Source: Rhizobium sp. NRK18
Lineage (GTDB): Bacteria; Pseudomonadota; Alphaproteobacteria; Rhizobiales; Rhizobiaceae
Direction of reading: 5' to 3'
DNA length: 64,000 nucleotides
Assembly (NCBI RefSeq): GCF_024385575.1
Contig: NZ_JANFMV010000001.1
Span: 186,001-250,000, forward strand
Positions within the stretch are counted from its first letter, which is position 1. The number at the start of each line of letters is the position of its first letter. Shown here piece after piece: positions 1 to 8,923 of this stretch. The notes beneath the pieces were generated by a model. That model worked only from the letters and a program-made list of their open reading frames with translations, was not told the origin of the DNA and ran no database searches. Both the position numbers and the translations under genes were made by a program.

Positions 1-362
1 GCGCCATCGACCGTGAAACCGGCGCTGCCGTGGGTGCGGAGGCTGTCAGCGAGCTTCGGCGGCTGCGGCCGGACCTCTGCATACTCGGTGCTTGCGGCAT
101 CGACCGGGATGCAGGCGTCACGAGCTTCGGTTACGAGGACTCGATCTTCAAGCGCCATGCCGTCGAGCAAAGCCGCTCCGTCATGGCCGCCGTCACCTCC
201 GAGAAGCTTGGCACGGCGGCGCCCTTTGCCGTCGCTCCGCTCGCCGCATGTGGCCTAGCGGCTTTCGAAAGCGATGCCGATCCGGACTTCCTGAAACATT
301 GCCGCGGGCTAGGCCTCAAGGTGCTGCAGCCCTCCCGCGCCTCTCTGCCTGAAAAGGTCTGA
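1..362 (+). CDS. DeoR-family transcriptional regulator, C-terminal part (5' end outside window)
   Basis: The reading frame is open from the window edge and ends at a TGA at 360-362, so only about 119 C-terminal residues are present and the N-terminal helix-turn-helix is missing. What remains resembles the DeoR-type sugar-phosphate sensing domain, with an ILGACGID segment, then GVTSFGYED and a following helix. Members of this family usually repress sugar-uptake or catabolic genes and are released by a phosphorylated sugar. Three bases separate the stop codon from the start of the next gene, an MFS permease, so the two are probably co-transcribed and the regulator may control that permease. The ligand cannot be inferred. 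The family call is fairly secure. Confidence 0.75.
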   Translation, partial: AIDRETGAAVGAEAVSELRRLRPDLCILGACGIDRDAGVTSFGYEDSIFKRHAVEQSRSVMAAVTSEKLGTAAPFAVAPLAACGLAAFESDADPDFLKHCRGLGLKVLQPSRASLPEKV

Positions 363-365
363 CCC

Positions 366-1541
366 ATGAACCAGATGTCCCCCGGCGTGCCGGTCCGCGC
401 GCCCTTCATGCCCAAGCAGCGTATCGCCGTCAGCCTGCTGTTTCTCATCAACGGTTACATGACGGGCAACTGGGCGCCAAAGATCCCGGAATTCATCGAT
501 CGCCTGGGCCTGACCAGCGGCGAGATGGGCCTGATGATCATGGCATTCGGCATCGGTTCGCTCGTGCTGATGCCATTTGCCGGCGCTGCGATCGCCCATC
601 GCGGCTCGCGCGTGGTTTCGCGGGTCACGGCGCTTCTGCTGCTGCCTGGCATGCTGATGCTGACCTTTGCCCCGAACTGGTGGCTCGCCGCGACGGCGCT
701 CTTCTATTTCGGTGGCATGATTGGCGCGATGGACGTGGCGATGAACGCCAATGCTGTCGTCGTCGAGAAAAGCATGGGGCGGGCGATCATGTCCTCCTGC
801 CATGGCTTCTGGAGCCTTGGCGGCCTGATCGGCGCGGCGACCGGCGGCTATCTCATCGTTCACCTCGGGGTCGTGGGACATGCGCTCGTCTTGACCGCTC
901 TGGCCGCAATCCTGCTCCTTGTTGCGTGGGCGGAAATCGAAACCGATGCGCCGCATCCCGAAGACGAAAAGCAGAAGGTCAGCCTGCCGCTGACGCCGCT
1001 TCCGTGGCTGATCGGCATGATGGCGCTGTTCTCGATGATCCCGGAAGGTTCGGTGCTCGACTGGGGCGCGCTCTATCTGCGCAACGAACTTGGAACGACG
1101 CTCACCCATTCCGGCTTCGCTTTTGCCGGCTTTTCGTTGACGATGGCGGTCATGCGTTTCGCCGGCGATCTCGTGCGCGACCGCTTCGGCGCTGTGATGA
1201 CCTTGCGCATCTGCGCGCTCGCCGCGATGACGGGTCTGTTGATTGCCGGATTTGCGCCGAACGCGACCGTCGCGATCCTCGGATTCACCATCTGCGGCAT
1301 CGGCATATCCAACATGGTGCCGATCGCCTTTTCGGCGGCCGGCAACCTGCCGGGCCTGCCGCCGGGCGTCGGCATCTCGGTCGCCACCTTCCTCGGCTAT
1401 TCCGGCCTGTTGTTCGCGCCGTCGATTATCGGTTTCATCGCCGAGCATACCGGCTTCGCGCCGGTCTATGCGGGGCTGAGCATCCTGATCATGGTGGTTC
1501 TGGGGCTCTCCAGGCTGGCGCGGCATGCTGACGCCGCGTGA
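366..1541 (+). CDS. MFS transporter, YbjJ/fucose-permease-like
   Basis: This 391-residue protein is strongly hydrophobic with about 12 predicted membrane segments, as expected for a major facilitator permease. An INGYMTGNWAPKIPEF stretch lies just after the first helix and an SCHGFWSLGGLIGA segment lies in the first half. Both are typical of the YbjJ-like branch, which is related to fucose and sugar permeases. A charged loop near residues 195-208 separates the two six-helix halves. The ATG at 366 lies three bases after the stop of the DeoR-type regulator, so the two genes form an operon. Transport of a sugar or a sugar-like metabolite across the inner membrane is an inference from that neighbour, and the substrate is unknown. 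Confidence 0.85.
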   Translation: MNQMSPGVPVRAPFMPKQRIAVSLLFLINGYMTGNWAPKIPEFIDRLGLTSGEMGLMIMAFGIGSLVLMPFAGAAIAHRGSRVVSRVTALLLLPGMLMLTFAPNWWLAATALFYFGGMIGAMDVAMNANAVVVEKSMGRAIMSSCHGFWSLGGLIGAATGGYLIVHLGVVGHALVLTALAAILLLVAWAEIETDAPHPEDEKQKVSLPLTPLPWLIGMMALFSMIPEGSVLDWGALYLRNELGTTLTHSGFAFAGFSLTMAVMRFAGDLVRDRFGAVMTLRICALAAMTGLLIAGFAPNATVAILGFTICGIGISNMVPIAFSAAGNLPGLPPGVGISVATFLGYSGLLFAPSIIGFIAEHTGFAPVYAGLSILIMVVLGLSRLARHADAA

Positions 1542-1614
1542 ACGGGTGTTGACAATGACAGGGGCATGATCCACCTGAATGGCATAGTCTCCAGCTTTCC
1601 GGGAAGCCCGAACC

Positions 1615-2868
1615 ATGTCCTCGATCCGCGACTTTGATCCGAAACCGCGCCGCGCCTCGGTTGCCGTCGATGTCGGCGGTGTGATCGTCGGCGGCGGAGC
1701 GCCGGTGGTCGTTCAGTCGATGACGAACACCGACACCGCCGACGTGGATGGCACCGTTGCGCAGGTCGCGGCGCTGTTCAAGGCCGGCTCGGAAATCGTC
1801 CGCATCACCGTCGACCGCGACGAAAGTGCGGCTGCCGTGCCAAAGATCCGCGAGCGGCTGGAGCGGCTGGGGCTCGACGTGCCGCTTGTCGGCGACTTCC
1901 ACTATATCGGCCACAAGCTGCTCGCCGATCACCCGGCCTGCGCCGAAGCGCTGGCGAAATACCGCATCAATCCCGGCAATGTCGGATTCAAGGACAAGAA
2001 GGACAAGCAGTTCGCCGATATCGTCGAGATGGCGATCCGCTACGACAAGCCGGTGCGCATCGGCGTCAACTGGGGTTCGCTCGACCAGGAACTCCTGACC
2101 CGGCTGATGGACGAGAACCAGAAGAACGGTTCGCCGTTGTCGGCGCGCGATGTCACACGTGAATCCATCGTCCAGTCGGCGCTGCTGTCGGCGGAACTCG
2201 CCGAAGAGATCGGCCTGCCGCGCAACCGCATCATTCTGTCCGCCAAGGTGTCGCAGGTTCAGGACCTGATCGCCGTCTATTCCATGCTCGCCGAGCGCTC
2301 CGACCATGCCCTGCATCTCGGTCTCACCGAAGCCGGCATGGGATCGAAGGGCATCGTCGCCTCGTCGGCGGCCATGGGTTACGTCCTGCAGCAGGGCATC
2401 GGCGATACGATCCGCGTGTCGCTGACGCCGGAGCCGAACGGCGATCGCACTCGCGAGGTGCAGGTGGCGCAGGAAATCCTGCAGGTCATGGGTTTTCGCC
2501 AGTTCGTGCCCGTTGTCGCGGCTTGTCCCGGCTGCGGCCGTACGACCTCGACCGTCTTCCAGGAACTGGCGCAGCGCATCCAGAGCGACATCCGCAAGAA
2601 CATGCCGGTCTGGCGCGAGAAGTATCCGGGCGTCGAGGCGCTGAACGTTGCCGTCATGGGCTGCATCGTCAACGGACCGGGCGAATCCAAGCACGCCGAC
2701 ATCGGCATATCGCTTCCCGGTACGGGTGAAAGCCCGGCAGCGCCGGTGTTCATCGACGGCAAGAAGGCGATGACGCTGCGCGGCCCGAAGATCGCCGAAG
2801 ACTTCGAGGCGATGGTGATCGACTATATCGAGAAGCGCTTCGGTTCCGGGTCGCAGGCGGCCGAATAG
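1615..2868 (+). CDS. ispG: 4-hydroxy-3-methylbut-2-enyl diphosphate synthase (flavodoxin-type), IspG
   Basis: IspG (GcpE) converts methylerythritol cyclodiphosphate to HMBPP, the penultimate step of the MEP isoprenoid pathway, and needs a [4Fe-4S] cluster. The 417-residue protein has the bacterial two-domain length. The cluster ligands are visible: Cys304 and Cys307 in CPGCGRT, Cys350 in [10 protein letters not shown], and Glu357 as the usual fourth ligand. The N-terminal TIM-barrel part carries VQSMTNTDT. The gene stands alone on the plus strand, its stop abuts the end of the convergent lysE-like gene, and it is not in an operon with other MEP genes. The isoprenoid chain-elongating enzyme ispA lies about 6 kb away on the other strand. 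Confidence 0.97.
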   Translation: MSSIRDFDPKPRRASVAVDVGGVIVGGGAPVVVQSMTNTDTADVDGTVAQVAALFKAGSEIVRITVDRDESAAAVPKIRERLERLGLDVPLVGDFHYIGHKLLADHPACAEALAKYRINPGNVGFKDKKDKQFADIVEMAIRYDKPVRIGVNWGSLDQELLTRLMDENQKNGSPLSARDVTRESIVQSALLSAELAEEIGLPRNRIILSAKVSQVQDLIAVYSMLAERSDHALHLGLTEAGMGSKGIVASSAAMGYVLQQGIGDTIRVSLTPEPNGDRTREVQVAQEILQVMGFRQFVPVVAACPGCGRTTSTVFQELAQRIQSDIRKNMPVWREKYPGVEALNVAVMGCIVNGPGESKHADIGISLPGTGESPAAPVFIDGKKAMTLRGPKIAEDFEAMVIDYIEKRFGSGSQAAE

Positions 2869-3507
2869 TCAGATCCGGCTGGTCAGCAGCTTCAATCCGG
2901 CCAGGCCGAAGAACAGCCCCATGGCCCCTTCGATGACGCGGCGCGCCTTCGCATAACCCCGGACCATGGGTTCGGTGGAAAAGAGCACCGCGAGCATGTT
3001 GAAGGAAGTGACGCCGATGATCATCGCGCCGCCGATGAAGATGTAGAGGACTTCAGGCGGCGCGTGCGCCGGCAGGCCGAGCGATACCAGGGAAATCCAG
3101 ACAAAGATCGCCTTCGGATTGGTCAGGTGGATACCGAGGCCGCGCAGATAGAAGACCTTCAGGGGCAGGTCTTCATGGCTCATCCTTTCAACGGACCCGT
3201 AGTTCGCCTTGACGGCCGAGCGAAGGTTCTTCCAGCCGAGCCACAACAGGTAGCATCCCCCGGCAATCTTCAATCCTGTCAGCGCGTAGGCGAACTGGGT
3301 GAGCAGGGCCGACAGGCCGAGTGCCGCCAGTATCGCCCAGATGAAAGAACCGGTGATGACGCCCGTTGCCAGCGCCATGCCGCGGCTGCGGCCATTGGCC
3401 ATGGCTGTTCCGGCGATGGCTAGCGTCGCCGGGCCGGGGCTGATGACGGCAAGGAAGTAAACGCTCCAGGCGACCGCGAGATGCGGCAGGATAGTCGGCA
3501 GGTCCAT
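2869..3507 (-). CDS. LysE/RhtB-family amino-acid exporter
   Basis: This 212-residue membrane protein has about six hydrophobic segments and the family signature ISPGPATL near residue 25, followed by GMALATGVITGSF. LysE/RhtB proteins export amino acids or their analogues across the inner membrane. I chose the ATG at 3507, which gives the usual length; upstream codons in the frame run into the neighbouring proC region and lack family similarity. The gene lies downstream of the ProC-type reductase on the same strand with an 89-base gap, so co-transcription is possible. The substrate cannot be read from the sequence. Its 3' end abuts the end of ispG, which is convergent. Confidence 0.87.
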   Translation of the reverse strand: MDLPTILPHLAVAWSVYFLAVISPGPATLAIAGTAMANGRSRGMALATGVITGSFIWAILAALGLSALLTQFAYALTGLKIAGGCYLLWLGWKNLRSAVKANYGSVERMSHEDLPLKVFYLRGLGIHLTNPKAIFVWISLVSLGLPAHAPPEVLYIFIGGAMIIGVTSFNMLAVLFSTEPMVRGYAKARRVIEGAMGLFFGLAGLKLLTSRI

Positions 3508-3596
3508 GGGGTCCTCATCGGCAGGGATAGCCGATTGTTGATGCGACCTTGCCGCGCAGGCAAGCCCGCACTTGTCACGGCTGCAATTTGGGTCGA

Positions 3597-4373
3597 TCAG
3601 CCGGCTGCATCCTTGAAGCGTTTGAGCACCGCGTCCAGTCCCTCCGATAGCTGATGGAAGGCGCCCTTGTCCTGCAGGTGTTTGACAACCTGCTCGTTGA
3701 TGCCGCCCGCCGTCGTGTGTTCGTCGGCCAGCTCTGCGAAACTCGCCTCCGCATTCAGCATGGCCGTGTTGGTCAGGCCGCGCATCATGGTGGCGACGAA
3801 GCGCCGGGCGTCGGGGTAGGCGATGCCCTGGCCGGCCAGCCAATGCGCGATCGTCTCCGCGAAGGTGAAGACGGATGCCATGCTGGCGGTCGCGGCCGAC
3901 AGCGCATCGAATTCGGCGGCGGTCTCCACCTCGATTGCCACACCGAGGCGGTTGAACAGGGCCGCGGCCTCCTTGTCCGGCGGGAAGACGGGCGTCGGTC
4001 CCATGCGCTGCGCCGTCGATGGCAGGGGGATGACGCGCGTCACCCTTTCTGCGGGCGAGGCCATGGCCTTCACCTCATCGAGCCCGATGATCGCCATGAG
4101 GCTGACGACGTGATGGTCGGCTCGGAATGCCAGGTCCTTGAGCACATCTGCCGCGACCTGAGGGCGGACGGCAATCAGCACCATCCCGGAACCGTCGAGC
4201 ACGGCCTGGTTGGAGGCCGCAACGGAGACATTGGCAAAGCGGGCGGCAAGCGAGGCGGCGATCTCCGCATTGCGGGGGGAGAGGAGGATGTCGGGCGCGC
4301 TTTTGTCGTCCGTGCTCAGCCCTTCCACGATGGCCGCCGCAATGGCGCCCGTTCCGATAACTCCAATGGTCAT
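3597..4373 (-). CDS. pyrroline-5-carboxylate reductase family protein (ProC-like)
   Basis: This 258-residue protein starts with the Rossmann dinucleotide motif VIGTGAIAAA (residues 5-14) and has the ProC-type second half, including MMRGLTNTAML and DEHTTAGGINEQVVKHL. ProC enzymes reduce 1-pyrroline-5-carboxylate to proline with NAD(P)H. The protein is slightly shorter than typical ProC (about 270 residues). Its first glycine motif reads GTGAIA rather than GGGNMA, and the C-terminal signature DEHTTAGG departs from the canonical DEVTSPGGTT. It may therefore be a paralogue rather than the housekeeping enzyme, so I give no gene symbol. The family is clear and the substrate is less certain. Confidence 0.8.
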   Translation of the reverse strand: MTIGVIGTGAIAAAIVEGLSTDDKSAPDILLSPRNAEIAASLAARFANVSVAASNQAVLDGSGMVLIAVRPQVAADVLKDLAFRADHHVVSLMAIIGLDEVKAMASPAERVTRVIPLPSTAQRMGPTPVFPPDKEAAALFNRLGVAIEVETAAEFDALSAATASMASVFTFAETIAHWLAGQGIAYPDARRFVATMMRGLTNTAMLNAEASFAELADEHTTAGGINEQVVKHLQDKGAFHQLSEGLDAVLKRFKDAAG

Positions 4374-4475
4374 ATTCTGCCTGCCCGTTTGCTATTCATG
4401 TGCCTGAAGACCATAGGAAACATGACGGGCAAACGCCACCTCTGCCCTGATCCTGAGCGCTCGGACGAATAAATT

Positions 4476-4508
4476 GCTCCCGCCTCTCAAGGGGAGAAAG
4501 GCGGGAGC
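4476..4508. repeat. hairpin downstream of the flavin reductase gene
   Basis: Perfect 9-base arms GCTCCCGCC (4476-4484) and GGCGGGAGC (4500-4508) enclose a 15-base loop. On the minus strand the hairpin follows the end of the flavin reductase gene and is followed by AATTTATT, so it could be a weak terminator. A dispersed extragenic palindrome is an alternative. Confidence 0.45.
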
Positions 4509-4589
4509 GGTGTTGCCGCCTCGGGTCTGCACCTCGCCAGAAGGTCACGGGTGGCAGGCGGCAATCTGCAACTGGCTGTCAGACCGGCC

Positions 4590-5168
4590 TCAGGCGGCGA
4601 TCTCGTCGTAGGGCGCCCTGGCGCGGGCGTCGCGCAGCACCGATCCCCACCAGTCGAGATGCGCGAGAAGGTGGGCCATCTTGGCCGCTTCGCCGGCACC
4701 GTCCGACAGATGTCCGGTCGGGTTGAAGCGCCCCGAGGGGTTTGCAAAGCTGACGACGTCGCGGATCGTCACCGCATGCAGTTCGGCGAAGACGAGGCGG
4801 AGCTGTTCGACCGCGCGCAGGCCTCCGGAAATACCGCCATAGGAAACAAAGGCGACCGGCTTTGCGCGCCATTGATCCTTTCCGCTGTCGATCAGTTGTT
4901 TCAGCGGCGCGGTGAAGGAGTGGTTGTATTCCGGCGTGACGATGAGGAAGGCGTCGGCCGCGTCGAGCCGGCGCCAGAGATCGAACAGGCCCTCGCTATG
5001 GCCGCCGTGGCGTGCGGGAAGCGCCAGGTCCAGCGGATCGATGATGTCGATCGCATAGCGGTCCTGGCGTTCGATCTCGCCCACGGCCCAGCGGACGATG
5101 CGGTCGCAGAGCCGCCCCTCGCGGGTGCTGCCGTAAATGACCGCGATCCTCAGTCTCTTCTCTTGCAT
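4590..5168 (-). CDS. NADPH-dependent FMN reductase (SoxR-linked)
   Basis: This 192-residue flavodoxin-fold protein belongs to the NADPH-dependent FMN reductase family. The phosphate-binding loop IYGSTREGR is at residues 11-19 and the conserved PEYNHS is at residues 79-84, followed by SYGGISGG. The start at 5168 (MQEKRLR) places the loop at the usual distance. The gene is divergent from soxR, with 78 bases between the two start codons, and a near-perfect SoxR box lies in that gap. It is thus very likely a SoxR target induced by redox-cycling compounds. Small flavin or quinone reductases of this kind are known SoxR targets in bacteria lacking soxS. The exact electron acceptor is unknown. Confidence 0.88.
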   Translation of the reverse strand: MQEKRLRIAVIYGSTREGRLCDRIVRWAVGEIERQDRYAIDIIDPLDLALPARHGGHSEGLFDLWRRLDAADAFLIVTPEYNHSFTAPLKQLIDSGKDQWRAKPVAFVSYGGISGGLRAVEQLRLVFAELHAVTIRDVVSFANPSGRFNPTGHLSDGAGEAAKMAHLLAHLDWWGSVLRDARARAPYDEIAA

Positions 5169-5209
5169 GCTTTCTTTCCCATTGCTGTGATCATTGCGGC
5201 ACGCTACAA

Positions 5210-5227
5210 CCTCAACATTACTTGAGG
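5210..5227. promoter_or_regulatory. SoxR operator (SoxR box)
   Basis: The 18-base site CCTCAACATTACTTGAGG matches the known SoxR box layout (CCTCAAG, four bases, CTTGAGG) at 17 of the 18 symmetric positions allowed by the consensus arms. It lies between soxR (start 5247) and the divergent flavin reductase (start 5168). One dimer could therefore control both promoters. Confidence 0.88.
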
Positions 5228-5246
5228 TCAACAGGAAAAATTGCGC

Positions 5247-5702
5247 ATGGGCGAAACAACCGACATCCGCCGCGAATTGACTGTCGGAGAGGTGGCGGCG
5301 CGCAGCGGCGTGGCGGTCTCCGCGGTTCATTTCTACGAGGCGGAAGGCCTGATCCGAAGCTGGCGGAATGCCGGAAATCACCGGCGCTATAGTCGCGATG
5401 TGCTGCGCCGGATCGCGATCATCAAGGTGGCGCAGCGCGCCGGAATCACGCTGAAGGAGATTGCCGGCGCGTTTTCGACCCTGCCGGAAGGCAGAACTCC
5501 GAACCGGCAGGACTGGGAGCGCCTGTCCGCTGCCTGGCATGCGGACCTCGAGGATCGCATCGCGCGTTTGACGCGACTGCGCGACCGGTTGTCCGGCTGC
5601 ATCGGCTGCGGCTGCCTTTCCGTCGATCGCTGCCCGCTTCATAACCCCCGGGATGCGCTCGGCCGGAACGGATCCGGTCCGCGCCTTCTGGAGCAGGACT
5701 GA
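5247..5702 (+). CDS. soxR: redox-sensitive transcriptional activator SoxR
   Basis: SoxR is a MerR-family activator whose [2Fe-2S] cluster senses redox-active compounds. The 151-residue protein has the MerR winged helix at the N-terminus ([20 protein letters not shown], residues 11-30), a dimerisation helix, and the diagnostic cluster motif [12 protein letters not shown] with Cys118, Cys121, Cys123 and Cys129. The ATG at 5247 is used here; a TTG six bases upstream would add two residues. An autoregulatory SoxR box ends 19 bases before the start. There is no SoxS homologue beside it, so it probably acts directly on the divergent flavin reductase, as in most non-enteric bacteria. It converges with the MocR-type gene. 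Confidence 0.96.
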   Translation: MGETTDIRRELTVGEVAARSGVAVSAVHFYEAEGLIRSWRNAGNHRRYSRDVLRRIAIIKVAQRAGITLKEIAGAFSTLPEGRTPNRQDWERLSAAWHADLEDRIARLTRLRDRLSGCIGCGCLSVDRCPLHNPRDALGRNGSGPRLLEQD

Positions 5703-5709
5703 AGGCTGG

Positions 5710-7134
5710 TCAGAGGCGGAAGTCGCGCAGGCAGCCGGCAAGATGGTGTACGGCGGTGGTGATTTCCTCGGGCGAATAGGCGGCAAATCCGAGCACGAGG
5801 CCCGACTTGGGGCGGCTGCCGGCATAATGCGGCGACAGCGGCAGGAGCGACAGGCCCTGCCGGCGCGCCTGTTCGCAGATCGCGCGGTCGTCCGTATCCG
5901 CCGGCAACAGCACGGTCACCTGCATGCCGGCATGGTGATTGTCGAAACAACAGGATGGCGGCAGCTGCATCGTCAGTGCCTCGATCAACACCTGATGACG
6001 CTCGGCGTAGATGCGCCGCATGCGCCGTATATGGCGCAGGAACTCGCCGTCCTCGATGAAATGCGCCAGCGGTCGCTGGGCAGAGATGGAGGCGCGGGCG
6101 CCGAAATGGGTGACGCATCTTGCGAAGGTTTCGATCAGGTTTTCGGGCACGACGAGATAGCCAAGCCGCACTCCCGCCGTGAACACCTTGGAGAAACTGC
6201 CGACGTAGAGGACATGGCCTGAGGTATCGACGCTTGCCAGCGCCGGGATCGGCCGTCCGGCATAACGGAACTCGCTGTCGTAATCGTCCTCTATGACGTA
6301 GCTGTCATTGCGGGTCGCCCAGTTAAGGTATTCAACGCGGCGGTTGGCCGACATGACGCCTCCCATCGGGAACTGGTGAGAGGGCGTCAGCACGGCGAGA
6401 CGCGGCTGCGCTGGCGATGGGCTCGGAAGCCGGGCACCGTCAGCGTCAACGTCCAGCCAGACGGTTTCCAGACCCAGGCTGTCGGTGAAATGGCGCAGGC
6501 GCTCAAAGCCCGGATCTTCAAGGGCGATGCAATCCTCATTGCGCATGAACGCTCTCACGCAGATTTCAAGCGCGTCGGCCGAGCCCGCGGTCACGACGAT
6601 CTGCTCCTCGGTCGCCGACACGCCGCGCCAGTCATGGATATGGGCGGCGATCGCCCGTCTCAGGCGTCGGTCCCCAAACAGACCGTCGCCGATCACCATG
6701 GCCTCCGGCTCGGTTCGGGCCACGCGGGCGATCGCCCGGTTCCATTGCCGGAACGGGAAGAGCCGCATGTCGGGCAGGCCGGGATAAAGGGGGAGGGCGC
6801 GGCCGGGCCTGCCGGGATGGCGCGGCACTGTTCCCGGTGCCGGCCGTTTCGGGAGGTCGGCTTCTGCAAGTCGGCTCGGATAGTAGCCGGAGCCCTGCCG
6901 GCCGGTGATGTAGCCTTCGGCCGACAACTGTTCGTAGGCCGCGACGGTGGTCGAGCGCGAGACGCCAAGCTCGATCGCCAGAGCCCGGCTCGGCGGCAGC
7001 CGGTCTTCGGCTTTCAGGTCGCCGGCGGCGATGCGGTCGCGCAGCTGGGCGTAGATCTGCTGAAAGAGAGGCTGGGCCGCGTGGCGGTCGAGGCTGAGGG
7101 AGAGCAACGGGATTTCCGAAATTGGTATGATCAA
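5710..7134 (-). CDS. MocR/PdxR-type GntR regulator with aminotransferase domain
   Basis: The protein is a fusion of an N-terminal GntR winged helix (PLFQQIYAQLRDRI ... LPPSRALAIELGVSRSTT) and a fold-type I aminotransferase domain, the MocR architecture. The PLP-binding lysine is visible in YVGSFSKVF, the helper segment DDYDSEFRY lies upstream of it, and TPSHQFPMG is present. The start is uncertain: the frame has no ATG near the domain. I used the TTG at 7134 (about 474 residues); a GTG at 7143 or a TTG at 7107 are alternatives. It is divergent from a pyridoxamine-phosphate-oxidase-like gene, so regulation of vitamin B6 metabolism (PdxR-like) is plausible but not shown. Confidence 0.87.
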   Translation of the reverse strand: MIIPISEIPLLSLSLDRHAAQPLFQQIYAQLRDRIAAGDLKAEDRLPPSRALAIELGVSRSTTVAAYEQLSAEGYITGRQGSGYYPSRLAEADLPKRPAPGTVPRHPGRPGRALPLYPGLPDMRLFPFRQWNRAIARVARTEPEAMVIGDGLFGDRRLRRAIAAHIHDWRGVSATEEQIVVTAGSADALEICVRAFMRNEDCIALEDPGFERLRHFTDSLGLETVWLDVDADGARLPSPSPAQPRLAVLTPSHQFPMGGVMSANRRVEYLNWATRNDSYVIEDDYDSEFRYAGRPIPALASVDTSGHVLYVGSFSKVFTAGVRLGYLVVPENLIETFARCVTHFGARASISAQRPLAHFIEDGEFLRHIRRMRRIYAERHQVLIEALTMQLPPSCCFDNHHAGMQVTVLLPADTDDRAICEQARRQGLSLLPLSPHYAGSRPKSGLVLGFAAYSPEEITTAVHHLAGCLRDFRL

Positions 7135-7204
7135 AAGGTACACTATTGGATATTTTTGACAAACCAAAATTGTCCTATCTCCGGGCCGGCAAAGGAGTTG
7201 GCTT

Positions 7205-7858
7205 ATGAGCGATGTGATGGACAAGACGGAACGCACGCGGCTGCGGCGGATGCATGAGCGGGGACATTTCGACCGGGAAACGGTCAACGGGATCCTCGAT
7301 GCGATGCCGCTCTGCCACGTCGGCTACATACTGGATGGCCGGCCGGCAGTGACGCCGACGCTGCAGTGGCGCGAGGGCAATCATGTCTATTGGCATTCCT
7401 CGAGCGCCAGCCGTGCGGGCCGGCTTTCGGCGGGGATGGATGTCTGCCTGACGGTCTCGATGCTTGATGGCATGGTGATGGCGCGCTCGGCTATGCATCA
7501 CTCGGTCAACTTTCGTTCGGTGATGATTTACGGCAAGGCGACCAAGATCGACGATCCGGAGATCAAGCTCACCAAGTTCCGCAACATGATCGAGGCTTAT
7601 TTCCCGGGCCGCTGGGACCTGTTGCGTCCGGTTTCGGCGCAGGAGACGAAGGCCACCATGGTGTTGTCGCTGCCAATCGAGGAAGCGTCCGCAAAGGTCC
7701 GCACCGGCGGTCCCAAGGACGACGAGGAGGATTATGCCCTGCCGATCTGGGCAGGCGTCGTTCCGATCTCGTTTTCCGTCGGCGCGCCGATTTCCGATCC
7801 GCTCAACCTGCCGGGTGTCGAAACACCCGACCATGCGACGAATTTCAGGATCGGCTAG
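7205..7858 (+). CDS. pyridoxamine 5'-phosphate oxidase family (FMN-binding split barrel) protein
   Basis: This 217-residue protein looks like the FMN-binding split-barrel family related to pyridoxamine 5'-phosphate oxidase. Family-like stretches include [32 protein letters not shown] and SVMIYGKAT. Members bind flavin or deazaflavin and may oxidise B6 vitamers or reduce other compounds; this one lacks the full canonical PdxH C-terminus. The ATG at 7205 follows an AGGAG-like site. It is divergent from a MocR-type regulator that itself binds PLP, which is the main reason to suspect a B6-linked role. Its end nearly abuts the end of hisC, which is convergent. Confidence 0.82.
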   Translation: MSDVMDKTERTRLRRMHERGHFDRETVNGILDAMPLCHVGYILDGRPAVTPTLQWREGNHVYWHSSSASRAGRLSAGMDVCLTVSMLDGMVMARSAMHHSVNFRSVMIYGKATKIDDPEIKLTKFRNMIEAYFPGRWDLLRPVSAQETKATMVLSLPIEEASAKVRTGGPKDDEEDYALPIWAGVVPISFSVGAPISDPLNLPGVETPDHATNFRIG

Positions 7859-8910
7859 AGGATGGCATCGAGCGCCGCGATGAGGCGCTCGCATTCCTCT
7901 GCGGTGCCGATGGTGATGCGCAGGTGGTCGGAAATCCGCGGCTTGTTGAAATGGCGGACGAGCACCGCCTTTTCGCGAAGGCCGGCGGCGATCTCGGCGC
8001 CGGATTTCGCGGCGTGACGGGCAAAGACGAAGTTGGCTGCCGATGGCAGCACGTCGAAGCCGCGTTCGCCAAGCGCCTGTGTCACCATTTGCCGGTTGGT
8101 GATGATCTGCGTCCGGCAGGTCTCGAACCAGTCCTCGTCCTCGATCGCCGCAATGGCGCCGAGCTGGGCCAGACGGTCCAGCGGATAGGAATTGAAGCTG
8201 TCCTTGACGCGCTCCAGCGCATCGATCAGCGGACGCTGGCCGATGGCGAAGCCGACGCGCAGGCCGGCAAGCGAGCGGGACTTGGAGAAGGTCTGTACGA
8301 CGAGCAGATTGGGGTAGGTCTTCGTCAGCGGAACGGCGCTCTCGGCACCGAAATCGACATAGGCCTCGTCGATGACCACCGGCTGGCCCGGGTGATTGCG
8401 CAGCAGCGTCTCGATGGCGGACAAGGGCAAAGCCATGCCGGTGGGCGCATTCGGATTGGGCAGGATGATCGCGCCGCAAGGACGATCATAGTCGGCTATG
8501 GAGATGCTGTAGTCCGCATCCAGCGGAACGGTCTCGGCGGTGATCCCGTATAGTCGGCTATAGGTCGGGTAGAAACTGTAGCTGATATCCGGATAGAGGA
8601 GCGGCAGGTCATGCTTCAGCAGGGCCTGAAAGGTGTGCGCCAGCACCTCGTCGGACCCGTTGCCGACAAAAACTTCCTCTGCCGAGACGCCATAATGGCG
8701 GGCGATCGTCTGGCGCAGGTCCAGAGCCGAGGGGTCCGGATACAGGCGTAATCCGTCTTCGGCCGCGGCGCGAATGGCGGCCAGCACCTTCGGCGACGGA
8801 CCAAAGGGGTTCTCGTTGGTGTTGAGCTTGACGAGATCGGCTATGCGCGGCTGTTCGCCCGGCACATAGGGCTGGAGATCATGGACGACCCGCGACCAGA
8901 ACTTGCTCAC
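7855..8910 (-). CDS. hisC: histidinol-phosphate aminotransferase
   Basis: HisC is a PLP enzyme that transaminates imidazole acetol phosphate in histidine biosynthesis. The 351-residue frame starts at a GTG (8910) and shows [11 protein letters not shown] (residues 30-40), [22 protein letters not shown] (151-158), DEAYVDF with Asp181, and the PLP lysine Lys210 in [12 protein letters not shown]. The C-terminal LRITIGT segment binds phosphate. The gene lies 13 bases downstream of ispA, so the two are probably one transcript although the pathways differ. HisC-like enzymes also act on aromatic amino acids, and a paralogue with that role cannot be excluded. Its last four bases overlap the end of the convergent oxidase-like gene. 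Confidence 0.9.
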   Translation of the reverse strand: MSKFWSRVVHDLQPYVPGEQPRIADLVKLNTNENPFGPSPKVLAAIRAAAEDGLRLYPDPSALDLRQTIARHYGVSAEEVFVGNGSDEVLAHTFQALLKHDLPLLYPDISYSFYPTYSRLYGITAETVPLDADYSISIADYDRPCGAIILPNPNAPTGMALPLSAIETLLRNHPGQPVVIDEAYVDFGAESAVPLTKTYPNLLVVQTFSKSRSLAGLRVGFAIGQRPLIDALERVKDSFNSYPLDRLAQLGAIAAIEDEDWFETCRTQIITNRQMVTQALGERGFDVLPSAANFVFARHAAKSGAEIAAGLREKAVLVRHFNKPRISDHLRITIGTAEECERLIAALDAIL

Positions 8911-8923
8911 AATACTTGCCTTT

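Noticed and set aside
309..1616. 435-residue open frame antisense to the MFS permease
   Set aside because: Arg/His/Gln-rich translation typical of an antisense frame in high-GC DNA; the permease on the plus strand is clear.
4476..4508. sRNA gene between proC and the flavin reductase
   Set aside because: There is only a hairpin of 9-base arms with no promoter-like element; a terminator or palindrome is the simpler reading.
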